A DNA stretch of 64,000 nucleotides. Origin: Paragemmobacter ruber. Lineage in GTDB: Bacteria > Pseudomonadota > Alphaproteobacteria > Rhodobacterales > Rhodobacteraceae. Both the position numbers and the translations under genes were made by a program. The notes under the pieces are model-generated. The model searched no databases. It worked only from the letters and a program-made list of their open reading frames with translations, and was not told the origin of the DNA. Each line of letters opens with the position of its first letter. Position 1 is the stretch's first letter. Location of the stretch: NCBI RefSeq assembly GCF_009908315.1, contig NZ_JAAATW010000001.1, positions 248,001 to 312,000 on the forward strand, given 5' to 3'. Below, one piece after another: positions 25,931 through 36,857 of this stretch.

Positions 25931-26862
25931 CACCACCCCCCAAGCCCGTAGGGCTTTAGCGTCGCTTCGGCGAGGAAGGCCGCGAAATGGAGGAAGAGGT
26001 AATAGAGCGAGAAGCGGAAGACCGCCTTCTCCACCGCATAGCCATCCGCCTCGGCCACGCCCTCATCCCGCCGCCAGATCCGCCACGCGCCGATCAGGAA
26101 CCACGCGTTCAGCGCCAGTGCCACGGCAAGGTAGACGGGGCCGCCGATGGAGGTGAAGGCCGCACCCACGGCCACGGGGGCCAAGAGGATCGTGTAGATC
26201 AGCACATGGTTGCGCGTCGCCCGGCGGCCATGGGTCACCGTCAGCATCGGCACGCCGGCCTTGGAATAGTCATCCTTCATGAACAGCGCCAGCGCCCAGA
26301 AATGCGGCGGAGTCCACATGAAGATCAGCGCGAACATCAGCAGGCTTTCCACGGACACCCCGCCCGTGGCGCAGGCCCAGCCGATCATGGGCGGAAAGGC
26401 CCCCGCCGCGCCACCGATGACGATGTTCTGCGGCGTGGATCGTTTCAGCCACATCGAATAGACGACGGCATAGAAAAAGATCGTGAAGGCCAGAAGCGCC
26501 GCCGCCAGCCAATTCGCCGCCAGCCCCAGCATGATCACGGACAGGCCCGAAAGCCCCAAACCCACGCCCAGCGCCTCGCCCGCCTCCACCTTCCCGGCAG
26601 GAACCGGGCGGCCCCGCGTGCGCCGCATCACGGCGTCGATATCCGCATCCCACCACATGTTCAGCGCACCCGATGCGCCCGCGCCCAGCGCGATGAACAG
26701 AATGGATGCAAAGGCGATCACGGGATGCACGCCGACCGGCGCCACCAACAGGCCCACCAGCGCGGTAAAAATCACAAGCGACATGACGCGCGGCTTCAGA
26801 AGCTGCACATAATCGCCGAAACTGGCGTCGCCGTTTTGGTCGAGGGCGCGGATATCGCTCAT
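25930..26862 (-). CDS. ctaB: Protohaem IX farnesyltransferase (haem O synthase)
   Basis: 310 residues with about nine membrane helices. UbiA-superfamily motifs: [19 protein letters not shown] (first Asp-rich motif) and the later [25 protein letters not shown] (second). It farnesylates haem B to haem O for the aa3 oxidase, in the inner membrane. It follows ctaC with a 102-bp gap and overlaps the small membrane gene. Confidence 0.95.
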   Translation of the reverse strand: MSDIRALDQNGDASFGDYVQLLKPRVMSLVIFTALVGLLVAPVGVHPVIAFASILFIALGAGASGALNMWWDADIDAVMRRTRGRPVPAGKVEAGEALGVGLGLSGLSVIMLGLAANWLAAALLAFTIFFYAVVYSMWLKRSTPQNIVIGGAAGAFPPMIGWACATGGVSVESLLMFALIFMWTPPHFWALALFMKDDYSKAGVPMLTVTHGRRATRNHVLIYTILLAPVAVGAAFTSIGGPVYLAVALALNAWFLIGAWRIWRRDEGVAEADGYAVEKAVFRFSLYYLFLHFAAFLAEATLKPYGLGGW

Positions 26863-26964
26863 GCCCGTACTTCTTCCTCCAGGTGGGTCAATGGCCCCGG
26901 CGCTTGCGGGGCCACCCCTGCCTCAATCTGCCGCGATCAATCTGCCGCGAACCGTCTGCCGCGA

Positions 26965-27858
26965 TCAGTTCGACGCCAGATCGACCGGCGCGGCCAGATC
27001 CGCATCCGACAGCAGAACGTCACCCGTGCTGCGCGCCTTGGCGACCCATGCGGCATAGGCCTCTTCCGACACCACCTTCACGGTGATGGGCATATAGGCA
27101 TGGTCCTTCCCGCAAAGCTCCGAGCACTGGCCAAAGTAGATGCCTTCACGCTCGGCGCTGAACCACAGCTGCGCCAGACGGCCCGGCACCGCATCCTGCA
27201 TCACGCCAAAGGCCGGGATCTTCCACGAATGGATCACATCCGCCGCCGTCACGTTCATCACAACCGTCTTGCCCACGGGCACGACAACCGCCGTATCGGT
27301 GGCCAGAAGATACTGGTTCGGCTCATAGCCATATTGCGCCAGCTGGTCGCGCTGCAGCAAGAAGCTGTCAAAGGCGATCGGATCCGCCGCCTCATCCGCC
27401 GTCACGCCATCGTCGGTATATTCATAGGACCAGTACCACTGCGCGCCCGTCACCTTGATGGTCACATCCGCCACCGGGATTTCCTGCTGCTTGAACAGCA
27501 CGGGCAGCGAGAAGGCCCCGATGAAGAACAGGATCAGGATCGGCACCACCGTCCACGCCACTTCAAGCGGCGTGTTGTGCGTGAAGGTGGAGGGCGACTT
27601 GTTCGCCTTCTGGTTGAAACGGATCATCACCCAGATGAGCAGCGCGGTCACAAAGATCGTGATGACCGTGATGATGATGAGCAGGAGATGATCAAGCCCC
27701 TGCAGATCGCGGGCGAGTTCCGTCGCCGCGGGCTGAAAGCCCGTCTGCTGCGGCAGCGGTTGGCCCACCACCTCCAGCCCCTGCGCGAAGGCCGCGCCTG
27801 ACAGGAACATGCCGGAAGCGGCCGCCGTCAGAGCTTTCATCTTGGTCATAAGACGCAT
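26965..27858 (-). CDS. ctaC: Cytochrome c oxidase subunit II
   Basis: 297 residues from [11 protein letters not shown] signal peptide (to about residue 25) is followed by two membrane helices and a periplasmic cupredoxin domain with the CuA site [13 protein letters not shown] (Cys-x3-Cys, His, Met) and [18 protein letters not shown]. It accepts electrons from cytochrome c. I start at 27858; ATG 27849 is also possible. The longer frame to 28197 runs into the divergent tldD gene and is not credible. It heads the cta operon. Confidence 0.95.
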   Translation of the reverse strand: MRLMTKMKALTAAASGMFLSGAAFAQGLEVVGQPLPQQTGFQPAATELARDLQGLDHLLLIIITVITIFVTALLIWVMIRFNQKANKSPSTFTHNTPLEVAWTVVPILILFFIGAFSLPVLFKQQEIPVADVTIKVTGAQWYWSYEYTDDGVTADEAADPIAFDSFLLQRDQLAQYGYEPNQYLLATDTAVVVPVGKTVVMNVTAADVIHSWKIPAFGVMQDAVPGRLAQLWFSAEREGIYFGQCSELCGKDHAYMPITVKVVSEEAYAAWVAKARSTGDVLLSDADLAAPVDLASN

Positions 27859-28017
27859 GTTCGTATCCCGTTCGCGTGCGCGGCTTTTCGCCGCTGCCGT
27901 TTTGCCCACGTGCCGCCCGCAACAGGCATGCCCGCAGAATCCCGTTGTTTCCGCCTTGCTTGAAACCATATTAGGGCCAGCACGGCAAGCCAAACCGTTG
28001 CGGCAAAAGCGCGCCGT

Positions 28018-28031
28018 TTGACCCAGATCAA
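28018..28031. promoter_or_regulatory. FnrL/FNR-like box between ctaC and tldD
   Basis: TTGAC-CCAG-ATCAA matches the TTGAT-N4-ATCAA consensus at 9 of 10 positions. It is in the shared upstream region, 11 nt before the tldD ATG and 160 nt upstream of ctaC. Oxygen control of an oxidase gene would make sense, but the position is far from ctaC and a single near-match can occur by chance. Confidence 0.35.
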
Positions 28032-28042
28032 GGAATTCCCCG

Positions 28043-29464
28043 ATGAGTGATGCCCCCTTCCGCCCCTTCGAGACGGCGCTGGACGAAGGCACCGCGCTTG
28101 CCATCCTGCGCGCGGCCACGGCGGGCGCCGATGACGGCGAGCTGTTCCTTGAACGCAAGCGGTCCGAGGCGATCGTGATCGACGACGGGCGGATCAAGAC
28201 CGCATCCTACGACGCCTCCGAAGGCTTTGGCCTGCGCGCCGTGCGGGGCGAAGTGGCGGGATATGCCCATTCCACCGAAATTTCCGAACGCGCGCTGCGG
28301 CGGGCCAGCGAAACCGCGCGCCTCGCCGTGGGTGATGGCGGCGGGGTGCTTGCGGCGGCGCCGATGGGCACGAATCTGCGGCTCTACAGCGATGCCGATC
28401 CGATGGCGGATGCGACATTCGCCGGCAAGCTTGACCTGCTGAAAGAGATCGACGCCTATGCCCGCGCTCTCGACCCCCGGGTGGTGCAGGTCTCGGCCAC
28501 CCTCTCGGCGGGCCTGCAAGAGGTGGAAATCCTGCGCCCCGAAGGCCTGCGCCTTGCCGATATCCGCCCGATGGCCCGGCTGAACGTATCGGTGATCGTC
28601 GAACAGGGCGGGCGGCGCGAACAGGGCGGGATGGGCAGCGGGGGCCGGATCGGCCTGGCCGCGCTGATGGACCCCGGCCGCTGGAAACCCATGGTGCACG
28701 AGGCGCTGCGCATTGCCGTGGTCAACCTTGACGCCGTGCCTGCACCTGCGGGGGTGATGGATGTGGTCCTCGGCCCGGGCTGGCCCGGCATCCTGCTGCA
28801 CGAGGCGATCGGGCACGGGCTCGAGGGCGATTTCAACCGCAAGCAAACCTCGGCCTTTGCCGGGCTGATGGGGCAGCGCATCGCCGCGCCGGGCGTGACG
28901 GTGCTGGATGACGGCACCATCCCCGACCGGCGCGGCTCCATCAGCGTGGATGACGAAGGCACCCCGTCGGGCAAGAACGTGCTGATCGAGGACGGCATCC
29001 TCGTGGGCTACATGCAGGATCGGCAGAACGCGCGGCTGATGGGGGTGGCGCCCACGGGGAACGGGCGGCGCGAAAGCTTCGCCCATATCCCCATGCCGCG
29101 CATGACGAACACCTACATGCTCGCCGGGCCGGACGATCCGGCCGCGATCCTCGCCGATCTGAAGGACGGGATCTACGCCGTTGGCTTCGGCGGCGGCCAG
29201 GTGGACATCACCAATGGCAAATTCGTCTTCAGCTGCACCGAGGCCTACCGCGTCCAGAACGGGCGCGTCGGCGCGCCGGTCAAGGGCGCCACGCTGATCG
29301 GCGACGGGGCCACCGCGCTCAAGGGCATCCGCGCCATCGGCAATGATCTCGCGCTGGATCCCGGCATCGGCAATTGCGGCAAGGCCGGGCAATGGGTGCC
29401 GGTCGGGGTGGGACAGCCCACACTTATGATCGGCGGCCTCACCGTCGGCGGCAGCGCGGCCTGA
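28043..29464 (+). CDS. tldD: Metalloprotease TldD
   Basis: 473 residues, typical for TldD. The zinc motif [11 protein letters not shown] is at about residues 253-263 (HExxxH), with the C-terminal [25 protein letters not shown] block that forms the TldD/TldE chamber. With TldE/PmbA it degrades small unfolded peptides such as antitoxins and matures modified peptides. The partner gene is not in the window. It is divergent from ctaC. Confidence 0.94.
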   Translation: MSDAPFRPFETALDEGTALAILRAATAGADDGELFLERKRSEAIVIDDGRIKTASYDASEGFGLRAVRGEVAGYAHSTEISERALRRASETARLAVGDGGGVLAAAPMGTNLRLYSDADPMADATFAGKLDLLKEIDAYARALDPRVVQVSATLSAGLQEVEILRPEGLRLADIRPMARLNVSVIVEQGGRREQGGMGSGGRIGLAALMDPGRWKPMVHEALRIAVVNLDAVPAPAGVMDVVLGPGWPGILLHEAIGHGLEGDFNRKQTSAFAGLMGQRIAAPGVTVLDDGTIPDRRGSISVDDEGTPSGKNVLIEDGILVGYMQDRQNARLMGVAPTGNGRRESFAHIPMPRMTNTYMLAGPDDPAAILADLKDGIYAVGFGGGQVDITNGKFVFSCTEAYRVQNGRVGAPVKGATLIGDGATALKGIRAIGNDLALDPGIGNCGKAGQWVPVGVGQPTLMIGGLTVGGSAA

Positions 29465-29488
29465 CGGCCAGGCTTCAGGCGTAGAAGA

Positions 29489-29552
29489 GGGGGGCTATCT
29501 GCCCCCCGGCGCGTGCCGCGCCCCCCCGAGGATATTTGCACAACGGGGAACG
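29489..29552 (+). repeat. Two-hairpin intergenic repeat, copy 1
   Basis: GGGGGGC/GCCCCCC hairpin (29489-29507, loop TATCT), GGCGCG/CGCGCC hairpin (29508-29522), then a tail reading CCCCCGAGGATATTT, three bases, CAACGGGGAA. The same three-part architecture occurs in opposite orientation at 29751-29822. I recall similar GAGGATATTT elements being frequent in Rhodobacterales genomes. Confidence 0.7.
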
Positions 29553-29631
29553 GGCGGGGAGAGGGCGGGACAGTGATGGGGAGCCGACAATCCAGAAAGG
29601 GTTCCAGCCCCTGCCCAGCGATCCAACCCCG

Positions 29632-29745
29632 TCAGAGGCGATAAAGGCAGGGGCCTTCCCCGTTGACGGTCATCGGCGTCCCCGCCTGTACCGTGGCTGA
29701 AGGATAGCCCGGCCTGATGAACAAAACCTTAAGCCCAAAAGCCAT
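29632..29745 (-). CDS. Possible 37-residue protein between the inverted repeats
   Basis: Starts MAFGLKVLFIRPGYP and ends GEGPCLYRL. GGGGAAG lies 5 nt before ATG 29745 and is supplied by the conserved tail of the flanking repeat copy. Composition looks protein-like, but there is no homology I recognise and short frames are cheap in this DNA. The rest of 29553-29855 holds only the repeats. Confidence 0.35.
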   Translation of the reverse strand: MAFGLKVLFIRPGYPSATVQAGTPMTVNGEGPCLYRL

Positions 29746-29750
29746 GCTGC

Positions 29751-29822
29751 TTCCCCGTTGGAAAAATATCCTCGGGGGTGAATGGGCGCGCGCCCCGCGC
29801 CCAGAGGGGGCAGACAGCCCCC
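29751..29822 (-). repeat. Two-hairpin intergenic repeat, copy 2 (inverted)
   Basis: Reading leftwards: GGGGGC/GCCCCC hairpin (29806-29822), GGGCGCG/CGCGCCC hairpin (29784-29802), then CCCCCGAGGATATTT, a short spacer, CAACGGGGAA ending near 29751. It is the inverted counterpart of 29489-29552; stem sequences differ while pairing is kept. Confidence 0.7.
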
Positions 29823-29855
29823 TTCCCCTTTTCACCGCAAAGCCCCGCCGCGCCG

Positions 29856-32171
29856 TCAGCGCCCGAACTTGCCTTTCAGCGCATCGGCAAAGGCGTTGCC
29901 ACCGCCACCGGCCTTTGGGGCCGAGGACATGAGGCCACGCACGGGCTGGCCTTTCGCGGGGGCGGCGCGGCGGTCCTGCGCGGCCTCGCGCGCCTCGCCC
30001 GACTGCGATTTCATCGTCAGCCCGATCCGTTTGCGCGGCACGTCCACCTCGACCACGCGCACCCGCACCACATCGCCCGCCTTCACCACCTCATGCGGGT
30101 CCTTCACGAACCGGTCGGCCAGCTGGCTGACATGCACCAGCCCGTCCTGATGCACCCCGATATCCACAAAGGCGCCAAAGGCCGCCACGTTGGTCACCGT
30201 CCCCTCCAGCAGCATCCCTGGCTTCAGGTCCGAGATTTCATTCACCCCTTCCGTGAAGGTCGCGGTGCGGAAGCTGGGGCGCGGGTCGCGGCCGGGCTTT
30301 TCCAGTTCCGCCAGAATGTCCTTGACCGTGGGCAGGCCGAAACGGTCATCCACGAATTGCCGGGGATCCACCGCCTTCAGCGCCGCCGCATCGCCCATCA
30401 GGGCGCGGATGTCGCGCCCGCAGGCGACCACGATCCGGCGCGCCACATCATAGGCCTCGGGGTGGACAGATGAGGCATCCAGCGGCTCGGCCCCGCCGGG
30501 GATGCGCAGGAAACCTGCCGCCTGTTCAAAGGCCTTGGGTCCCAGCCGCGCAACCTTCAAAAGGTCGCGCCGGGTGCGGAAAGGGCCGTTCGCATCGCGA
30601 TGGGCGACGATGGCCTCGGCCAGCGACGGCCCCACGCCCGACACGCGCGCCAGCAGCGGGGCAGAAGCCGTGTTCAGATCCACCCCCACGGCGTTCACCG
30701 CATCCTCGACCACCGCCTCCAGCGACCGACCCAGACGGTGCTGGTCCACATCATGCTGATACTGGCCCACGCCGATGCTCTTTGGTTCGATCTTCACAAG
30801 TTCGGCGAGGGGATCCTGCAACCTGCGGGCAATCGACACGGCCCCGCGGATCGAAACGTCCAAATGCGGGAATTCCTTCGCCGCCAGTTCCGACGCCGAA
30901 TAGACCGATGCGCCCGCCTCGCTGACGATCACCTTGACCGGCTTTTCCGCCCCCGGCAGCACGGCCAGCATATCGGCCACCATCTTTTCCGTCTCGCGGC
31001 TGGCGGTGCCGTTGCCGATGGCGATCAGCTTCACCCCGTGCTTGCCGATCAGCTGCGCCAGCGTCACCTGCGCCCCGCGCAGGTCGTTCTTGGGCTGGAA
31101 AGGATAGACGGTGTCATGGGCCAGCACCTTGCCCGTGGCATCCACGACCGCCACCTTCACCCCCGTGCGGATCCCCGGGTCCAGCCCCATCGTGGCCTTG
31201 CCCCCGGCGGGGGCGGCAAGGAGCAGATCCTTGAGGTTGCGGGCAAAGACGCGGATCGCCTCTTCCTCGGCCCTCTCCCGCATCTCGCCCATCAGATCGA
31301 GCGTCAGCGAGGTGCGGATCTTCACCCGCCAGGCCCAGGCCGCGGCCTCGCGCAGCCACGCATCGCCCGGGCCGCGCCCGCCTGCCGCCAGCACCGCGCC
31401 GCAGGCGCGCTCGGCCGGGCTGTCGCCCTTGGGCGCATCGGCATCCACCTCCAGATCCAGCGTCAGGATGCCCTCATTCCGGCCCCGCAGCATGGCCAGC
31501 ACGCGGTGCGAGGGCGCACCCGCCCAGCCTTCGCTATGGGCGAAGTAATCGGCGAACTTGGCGCCCTCGGCCTCTTTGCCCTCCACCACCTTGGCGGTGA
31601 GCTTGGCCACCTGCTTCATGTGGCCGCGCAGGCGGCCCAGCAGATCGGCATTCTCGGCCAGCCCTTCGGCCACGATGTCGCGCGCGCCGTCCAGCGCGGC
31701 CTTGGCATCAGGCACGGCTTCGGACAGATAGCCTTGCGCAAGGCCGGCCGGATCGGCCAATCGGTCGGCAAGGATCGCCTCGACCAGCGGGCCAAGGCCG
31801 TTTTCCCGCGCGATCATGGCGCGCGTGCGCCGCTTGGGTTTGTAGGGCAGATAGATGTCTTCCAGTTCGGCCTTGGTCGTGGCCTTCACGATCGCGCCCT
31901 GCAGCGCATCGGTCATCTTGCCCTGTTCGGTGATCGACGACAGGATCGCCGCACGCCGCGCCTCCAATTCGCGCAAGTAGGCCAGCCGGTCGGCCAGCGT
32001 GCGCAGCTGCGTGTCATCAAGTCCCCCCGTCACCTCCTTGCGATAGCGCGCCACGAAAGGCACGGTCGCGCCTTCGTCCAGCAGGCCGATGGCCGCAGCC
32101 ACCTGCGCGGCTTGCGCGCCGATCTCGGCGGCGATGATCTGGGGGATGCGGCGGGCAGTATCGGGGGTCAT
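29856..32171 (-). CDS. Tex-family RNA-binding transcription accessory protein
   Basis: 771 residues from [13 protein letters not shown], matching Tex (~770-785). Domains in order: N-terminal helical region, YqgF-like fold ([18 protein letters not shown], about 325-345), helix-hairpin-helix ([22 protein letters not shown], about 495-520), and an S1 domain (about 650-720: [21 protein letters not shown]). A Gly-rich tail follows. Tex binds RNA polymerase-associated nucleic acid. AAGGA sits 7 nt before ATG 32171. The frame continues open to 33032 but that part is antisense to the next gene. Confidence 0.93.
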   Translation of the reverse strand: MTPDTARRIPQIIAAEIGAQAAQVAAAIGLLDEGATVPFVARYRKEVTGGLDDTQLRTLADRLAYLRELEARRAAILSSITEQGKMTDALQGAIVKATTKAELEDIYLPYKPKRRTRAMIARENGLGPLVEAILADRLADPAGLAQGYLSEAVPDAKAALDGARDIVAEGLAENADLLGRLRGHMKQVAKLTAKVVEGKEAEGAKFADYFAHSEGWAGAPSHRVLAMLRGRNEGILTLDLEVDADAPKGDSPAERACGAVLAAGGRGPGDAWLREAAAWAWRVKIRTSLTLDLMGEMRERAEEEAIRVFARNLKDLLLAAPAGGKATMGLDPGIRTGVKVAVVDATGKVLAHDTVYPFQPKNDLRGAQVTLAQLIGKHGVKLIAIGNGTASRETEKMVADMLAVLPGAEKPVKVIVSEAGASVYSASELAAKEFPHLDVSIRGAVSIARRLQDPLAELVKIEPKSIGVGQYQHDVDQHRLGRSLEAVVEDAVNAVGVDLNTASAPLLARVSGVGPSLAEAIVAHRDANGPFRTRRDLLKVARLGPKAFEQAAGFLRIPGGAEPLDASSVHPEAYDVARRIVVACGRDIRALMGDAAALKAVDPRQFVDDRFGLPTVKDILAELEKPGRDPRPSFRTATFTEGVNEISDLKPGMLLEGTVTNVAAFGAFVDIGVHQDGLVHVSQLADRFVKDPHEVVKAGDVVRVRVVEVDVPRKRIGLTMKSQSGEAREAAQDRRAAPAKGQPVRGLMSSAPKAGGGGNAFADALKGKFGR

Positions 32172-32312
32172 GGAATTCCTTTGCGGCGGTCCTGTGTCGC
32201 GAAGCGTGACCATAGCCGCGCCGCGCGGCGCATCCAAGACCTGCGGGCGGATTGGGGCCGCCCCTGCGCAAGACCCCTGCACAACCCCGCCCGCCTTGCC
32301 TAGATTGGGGGG

Positions 32313-33053
32313 ATGACGCAACGCCCCCCCTCCGCCCATCCGCCTGCGCCGCTGCGCGTGGCGACATGGAACATCCACAAGGGCGTGGGCGCCGACCGCC
32401 GCCGCGACCTGCGCCGCACCGCCGCCGTGATCGCCGAGATCACGCCCGACGTGATGGCCCTGCAAGAGGCCGACCGTCGCTTCGGCACGCGGGCAGGGCT
32501 TCTGGACCTTGATCACCTGCATGACCTGACGGGGATGCGCCCGCTGCCGACCGGGCTCGACGGCCCGTCGCATGGCTGGCACGGAAACCTGATCCTGTTC
32601 CGCCGGGCGCGGGTGACCGACCACCGCCGCCTGTCCCTGCCGGGGCTGGAGCCGCGCGGGGCGCTGATCACCGATCTGCATCTGGACCACGGCCCCCTGC
32701 GGGTGGTGGCCGCGCATCTGGGCCTTGTGCGCGCCTCGCGCCGGGCGCAGGCCCGCGCGATCCTTGACGCGCTGGAACGGCTGCCGCCGCTGCCCACCCT
32801 GCTGATGGGCGATCTGAACGAATGGCGTGACGGGCCGGGCAGCCCGCTGCATGAATTCGGGCGCCGGTTCAGGCTGCCCGCGCCGGTTTCCAGCTTTCCC
32901 GCCCGCCGCCCGTTCCTGCCGCTGGACCGGATGATGGCGACGCCAGAGGGGCGGATCACGGATGTGGCCCTCCATGACACGCCGCTCGCGCGCCGTGCCT
33001 CGGACCATCTTCCGCTGACCGCGCGGCTGCATCTGCCGGGGGATGGCGCGTGA
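32313..33053 (+). CDS. Endonuclease/exonuclease/phosphatase-family protein
   Basis: 246 residues with EEP-fold motifs in order: [57 protein letters not shown] and [13 protein letters not shown] (catalytic N, E, H, D-x-N, and final DH). A metal-dependent phosphodiesterase; the target may be nucleic acid or a phospholipid. Its stop overlaps the GTG start of a phospholipase-D-family gene, a pairing common in proteobacteria, which suggests a membrane-lipid-related role. Confidence 0.87.
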   Translation: MTQRPPSAHPPAPLRVATWNIHKGVGADRRRDLRRTAAVIAEITPDVMALQEADRRFGTRAGLLDLDHLHDLTGMRPLPTGLDGPSHGWHGNLILFRRARVTDHRRLSLPGLEPRGALITDLHLDHGPLRVVAAHLGLVRASRRAQARAILDALERLPPLPTLLMGDLNEWRDGPGSPLHEFGRRFRLPAPVSSFPARRPFLPLDRMMATPEGRITDVALHDTPLARRASDHLPLTARLHLPGDGA

Positions 33054-34618
33054 TCCTGACGCTGGTCATCGGCATGGCGGGCGTTCTGGTGCTGGTCCTG
33101 ATGGCGGCATCCCTGCTGGCGATGCGGTCCTACAACCGCTTTGCCGCGCGCGCCCGGGGGGCGCCCAGCACCCATCTGCCGCCCGGCGGCGGGCGGGACA
33201 CCCCGCTTGACCGCCTGCTCGGCCCGCCCGCCGCCGCGCATCCGGGGCGATGCGGCCTCGCGAACCTGCTCGATCCCATGGATGCCTTCGCCGCGCGCAG
33301 CCTTTCGGCCGCAGAGGCGGGGCGCAGCCTCGATCTGATCTACTACATCTGGCGCACCGATACCTCGGGCAGCCTGCTGATGGCCGATCTCCTGGCCGCG
33401 GCCGACCGTGGGGTGCGGGTGCGGCTCCTCCTCGATGATGTGAATGTTCAGGGCTTCGATCTGGCCTTTCTCGGCCTAACGCACCACCCCAATATCGAGG
33501 TGCGCCTGTTCAACCCCGTGCGCAACCGGGGCCACCGCCTGCGCCGGGCGGTGGAATTCGTGCTTGGCCTGTCGCGCTTCAATCGCCGGATGCACAGCAA
33601 GTTGTGGATCGCGGATGGCCGTCTGGCGATCCTTGGCGGGCGCAATGTGGGGGATACCTATTTCGGCGTTCCCGGCACGGCCAAGCGTCTGGCCCATGAC
33701 GCAGACATCCTGCTGGCCGGGCCACTGGTTCAGGATGCGGCCCGGATCTTCGATCAGTTCTGGAACCTCGGCCTGTCCTTGCCGCTGGTCACGCTCTGGC
33801 CGGGCCTGCGGCGGAATGACGACCGCTTCCGCAGCCGCCTTGCACGGCGCAACGCCGCGCCGGCGGCCCGCCACTACCGCGACCGCGCCATCGCGGGGCG
33901 CGCGGCGCCCGATCTGCTGGCCACCCCCCTGCGCTGGATCGAGGATGTGGCCCTGCTGTCCGATCCGCCGGGCAAAGCACTGGGCCGGCAAGACGGACCG
34001 TGGCTGTCGGACCATATCGCCGATCTGCTGCGCGGCGCGCGGGCCGAGCTGCGGCTGACCACGCCCTATTTCGTCCCCGGCGCGGCGGGGCTGGCGCTGA
34101 TCACCGGGCTGGCGCGGCGGGGCGTGGCCGTGAAGGTGCTGACCAATTCGCTCTCCACCACCGATGTGGCCGGGGTGCACGCCGCCTATGCGCATTACCG
34201 CCAGCCCTTGCTGGAATCGGGCGCGGCCTTGTGGGAATTCGCACCCGAACGCCCCCCGCGCGCGGGCCTGCCGCAGGCTGTCCGCGGCAGCCGCGACCGT
34301 CTGCATGCCAAGATCTTTCTGGTGGACGGGACCGAGGCGCTGGTCGGGTCGCATAATTTCGACATGCGCTCCGCCCATCTGAACACCGAAATCGGGCTGC
34401 GCTTCCGCGATCCCGCGCTGGTGGCCGAACTGGAAAATCTCTTCGACCGCCAGACCGCGCCCGCCTCGGCCTTCTCGGTGACGCTGGAAAACGGTGCGCT
34501 GCACTGGAACGTGGTCGCAGGCGGACGCGCGGGCAAAGAGCGGGCCGAGCCTGAGGCCACCATCTGGCGCCGCATTGCCGCCCTCGCGATGGCGCGCCTG
34601 CCGCATGACTGGCTCTAG
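33050..34618 (+). CDS. Phospholipase D/cardiolipin synthase-like protein
   Basis: 522 residues with an N-terminal membrane helix (about 2-24) and two HKD motifs: [18 protein letters not shown] (about 183-200) and [18 protein letters not shown] (about 418-435). Both are complete, so a phosphatidyltransferase or phospholipase D reaction is plausible. The start is GTG at 33050, in a GTGA overlap with the EEP gene. Cardiolipin synthase activity is inferred. Confidence 0.88.
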   Translation: MILTLVIGMAGVLVLVLMAASLLAMRSYNRFAARARGAPSTHLPPGGGRDTPLDRLLGPPAAAHPGRCGLANLLDPMDAFAARSLSAAEAGRSLDLIYYIWRTDTSGSLLMADLLAAADRGVRVRLLLDDVNVQGFDLAFLGLTHHPNIEVRLFNPVRNRGHRLRRAVEFVLGLSRFNRRMHSKLWIADGRLAILGGRNVGDTYFGVPGTAKRLAHDADILLAGPLVQDAARIFDQFWNLGLSLPLVTLWPGLRRNDDRFRSRLARRNAAPAARHYRDRAIAGRAAPDLLATPLRWIEDVALLSDPPGKALGRQDGPWLSDHIADLLRGARAELRLTTPYFVPGAAGLALITGLARRGVAVKVLTNSLSTTDVAGVHAAYAHYRQPLLESGAALWEFAPERPPRAGLPQAVRGSRDRLHAKIFLVDGTEALVGSHNFDMRSAHLNTEIGLRFRDPALVAELENLFDRQTAPASAFSVTLENGALHWNVVAGGRAGKERAEPEATIWRRIAALAMARLPHDWL

Positions 34619-34624
34619 CCCGCC

Positions 34625-35899
34625 TCACCCCGGCGGCAGGATCAGCAAGGCCCGGAAATCGTTCACATTGGTCAGCGTCGGCCCTGTGATGACCTGATCG
34701 CCCAGCGCGGCAAAGAAGCGGTGCGCGTCATTGGCCGCCAGCGCCGCGGCCGCGTCCCACCCGACCGTCGCCGCGCGCTGCAACGTATCGGGGGCGACGA
34801 TGGCGCCCGCCACCTCGGCCGCGCCATCGACGCCGTCGGTGTCACAGGCGATGGCATGGACGCGGGGCTGGCCCTGCAGGGCCAGCGCAAGGGCAAGGCA
34901 GAACTCCGCATTCGGCCCGCCGATCCCGTCGCCGCGCCGGGTGACCGTCAACTCCCCGCCCGACAGGATCAGCACAGACCGATCCCCCGGCGCCAAACCC
35001 GCCGCCACCTCGCGCGCAAGCGCGGCCTGCGCGGCGGCCACCTCGCGCGCCTCGCCTTCCAGCGCGTCACCCAGATGCCGCACCTCCACCCCGGGCAGCA
35101 GCGCCGCTGCCTGCTCTGCCGCGGCCTGCAACGATTGGCGCGGCGCGGCGTAGATCACGTTCTCCACCCGTGCCAGCCGCGCATCGCCGGGCGGCACCAC
35201 ACCCGACCCCTGCGCCAGCGCCGCACGCACGGCATCCGGCACCGCCACGCCCCAGCGCGCCAGCACCGCCTGCGCATCGGCCGGGGTAGAGGCATCGCCC
35301 ACCGTCGGCCCCGATCCGATGAAGGCCGGATCATCGCCCGGTACGTCGGAAATCATCAGGGCCAGCATCCGCGCCGGATGGGCCACCGCCGCCAATTGCC
35401 CACCCTTCACCCGGCTCAGATGCTTGCGCACCGTGTTCATCCGGTCGATCGGCGCGCCGGAGGCAAGCAGCGCCGAATTCACCGCCTGCTTCTCGGCCAG
35501 CGTCACACCCGCGACCGGCGCCACCAGCAGGGCCGACGCCCCGCCCGAGATCAGCGCCAGCACGAAATCCCCTTCCCCCAGCCCCGACAGCAGGTCGATC
35601 ATCCGCGCCGTGGCCGCCGCGCCCGCCGCATCCGGCACGGGATGGGCGGCCTCCACGATCTCGATCCCCCGGCAGGGGCGGGCATAGCCGTAGCGGGTGA
35701 TCACCAGCCCCTCGCAGGGGCCCCAGACAGCCTCGACCGCCTCGGCCATGCGGGCGCTGGCCTTGCCAGCCCCCACCACGACAACCCGGCCCGGTGGTTT
35801 CGGCGGCAGGAACCGCGCCAGCGACCGCATCGGATCGGCCACCTCCACCGCCCGGTCGAACACTGCGCGCAAGACCGCCGCCGCCTGATCCGCCGTCAT
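34625..35899 (-). CDS. Glycerate 2-kinase of the MOFRL type
   Basis: 424 residues. The N-terminal domain has VVVVGAGKASARMAEAVE and ALISGGASALL; the C-terminal MOFRL domain includes LILSGGELTVT, GGPNAEFCLALAL and the DTDGVDG motif. The family phosphorylates D-glycerate at O-2; older annotations as hydroxypyruvate reductase (TtuD) are generally not supported. The start lies 22 bp after the pxpC stop on the same strand, so it may be read through from the 5-oxoprolinase operon. Confidence 0.87.
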   Translation of the reverse strand: MTADQAAAVLRAVFDRAVEVADPMRSLARFLPPKPPGRVVVVGAGKASARMAEAVEAVWGPCEGLVITRYGYARPCRGIEIVEAAHPVPDAAGAAATARMIDLLSGLGEGDFVLALISGGASALLVAPVAGVTLAEKQAVNSALLASGAPIDRMNTVRKHLSRVKGGQLAAVAHPARMLALMISDVPGDDPAFIGSGPTVGDASTPADAQAVLARWGVAVPDAVRAALAQGSGVVPPGDARLARVENVIYAAPRQSLQAAAEQAAALLPGVEVRHLGDALEGEAREVAAAQAALAREVAAGLAPGDRSVLILSGGELTVTRRGDGIGGPNAEFCLALALALQGQPRVHAIACDTDGVDGAAEVAGAIVAPDTLQRAATVGWDAAAALAANDAHRFFAALGDQVITGPTLTNVNDFRALLILPPG

Positions 35900-35921
35900 A
35901 TCCCCTCCCCTCCTGCCGGGA

Positions 35922-36857
35922 TCATGCCCGGCCCAGCCGCCGCGCCAGCGCCGCCGCCCGCAGCCGCACCATCGCCACCGCCTGTTCGGGCGTGACTGCG
36001 CGGAACCTCACCACCGCATGTGGCCGCAACTGCGCGAAGCCGTCCAGTTCGGAACCGACCAGCGTGGCAATCTTCGGATAGCCGCCCGTCGTCTGATGAT
36101 CGGCCATCAGCACCGTGGCCACCCCGTCCCCCGCCACCTGCACCGCGCCGCGCAGCACAGGCTCGGACGGGATGGCAAGCGCCCCGTCCGGCGCCAGTGA
36201 CGGGCCGCGCAGGCGCACCCCCATCCGGTCATAGGCATCGCTCAGCCGGAAGGGCGCCCCCAGCAGCACCTCGATCCGGTCCGCGCCGAAGAACCGCTCC
36301 TGCGGCCCGAGGACCAGCGCCACCGGATCACCGGGCGCGCGCGCCCAGACCGGGCAGGGAATCGCGGCCTCGGGCAGCAGCCGGGCGTCTTCGATCACCA
36401 GCCGCCGCCCGGCGGTCAGCGCGCCCCCGCCCAAGCCCGACAGCGCATGGGTAGCCACATGGCCCAGCCACGCCTCCGCCTGCAGCACCCCGGCAAAGGC
36501 GATGCAGCACCACGCCCCCCAAGGCCCGCGCCGCACGGCCAGCCGGTCGCCCTCTTGGAGGGTGACGACAGACCACGATCCCAGCCGCCGCCCCCCCGCC
36601 TCGACCATGAAACCGCCACCGGCGACGGCCACCGACAGCCGCCCCTCTTCCAGTTGCAGCACGATCCCGCCCAGCGATACCTCGGCCACCGCCGCGCCGG
36701 GCGGATTGCCCAGCGCGTGATGGGCCAGCGCCATCGCCACACGGTCCATCGGCCCCGACACCGGCACGCCAAAGCGCATCATCCCCGCCCGCCCCGCATC
36801 TTGCAGCGAACAATGCGGCCCCGCCTCCAGCACCCGCAACACGGCCCTCGGCATCAC
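35922..36857 (-). CDS. pxpC: 5-oxoprolinase subunit PxpC (biotin-dependent carboxyltransferase-like)
   Basis: 311 residues of the KipA/allophanate hydrolase subunit 2 family: VLEAGPHCSLQDAGRAGMMRFGVPVSGPMD at the start and the later MADHQTTGGYPKIATL. With PxpA and PxpB it hydrolyses 5-oxoproline (pyroglutamate) to glutamate with ATP in the cytoplasm. It overlaps pxpB by ATGA (36854-36857). Confidence 0.9.
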   Translation of the reverse strand: MMPRAVLRVLEAGPHCSLQDAGRAGMMRFGVPVSGPMDRVAMALAHHALGNPPGAAVAEVSLGGIVLQLEEGRLSVAVAGGGFMVEAGGRRLGSWSVVTLQEGDRLAVRRGPWGAWCCIAFAGVLQAEAWLGHVATHALSGLGGGALTAGRRLVIEDARLLPEAAIPCPVWARAPGDPVALVLGPQERFFGADRIEVLLGAPFRLSDAYDRMGVRLRGPSLAPDGALAIPSEPVLRGAVQVAGDGVATVLMADHQTTGGYPKIATLVGSELDGFAQLRPHAVVRFRAVTPEQAVAMVRLRAAALARRLGRA

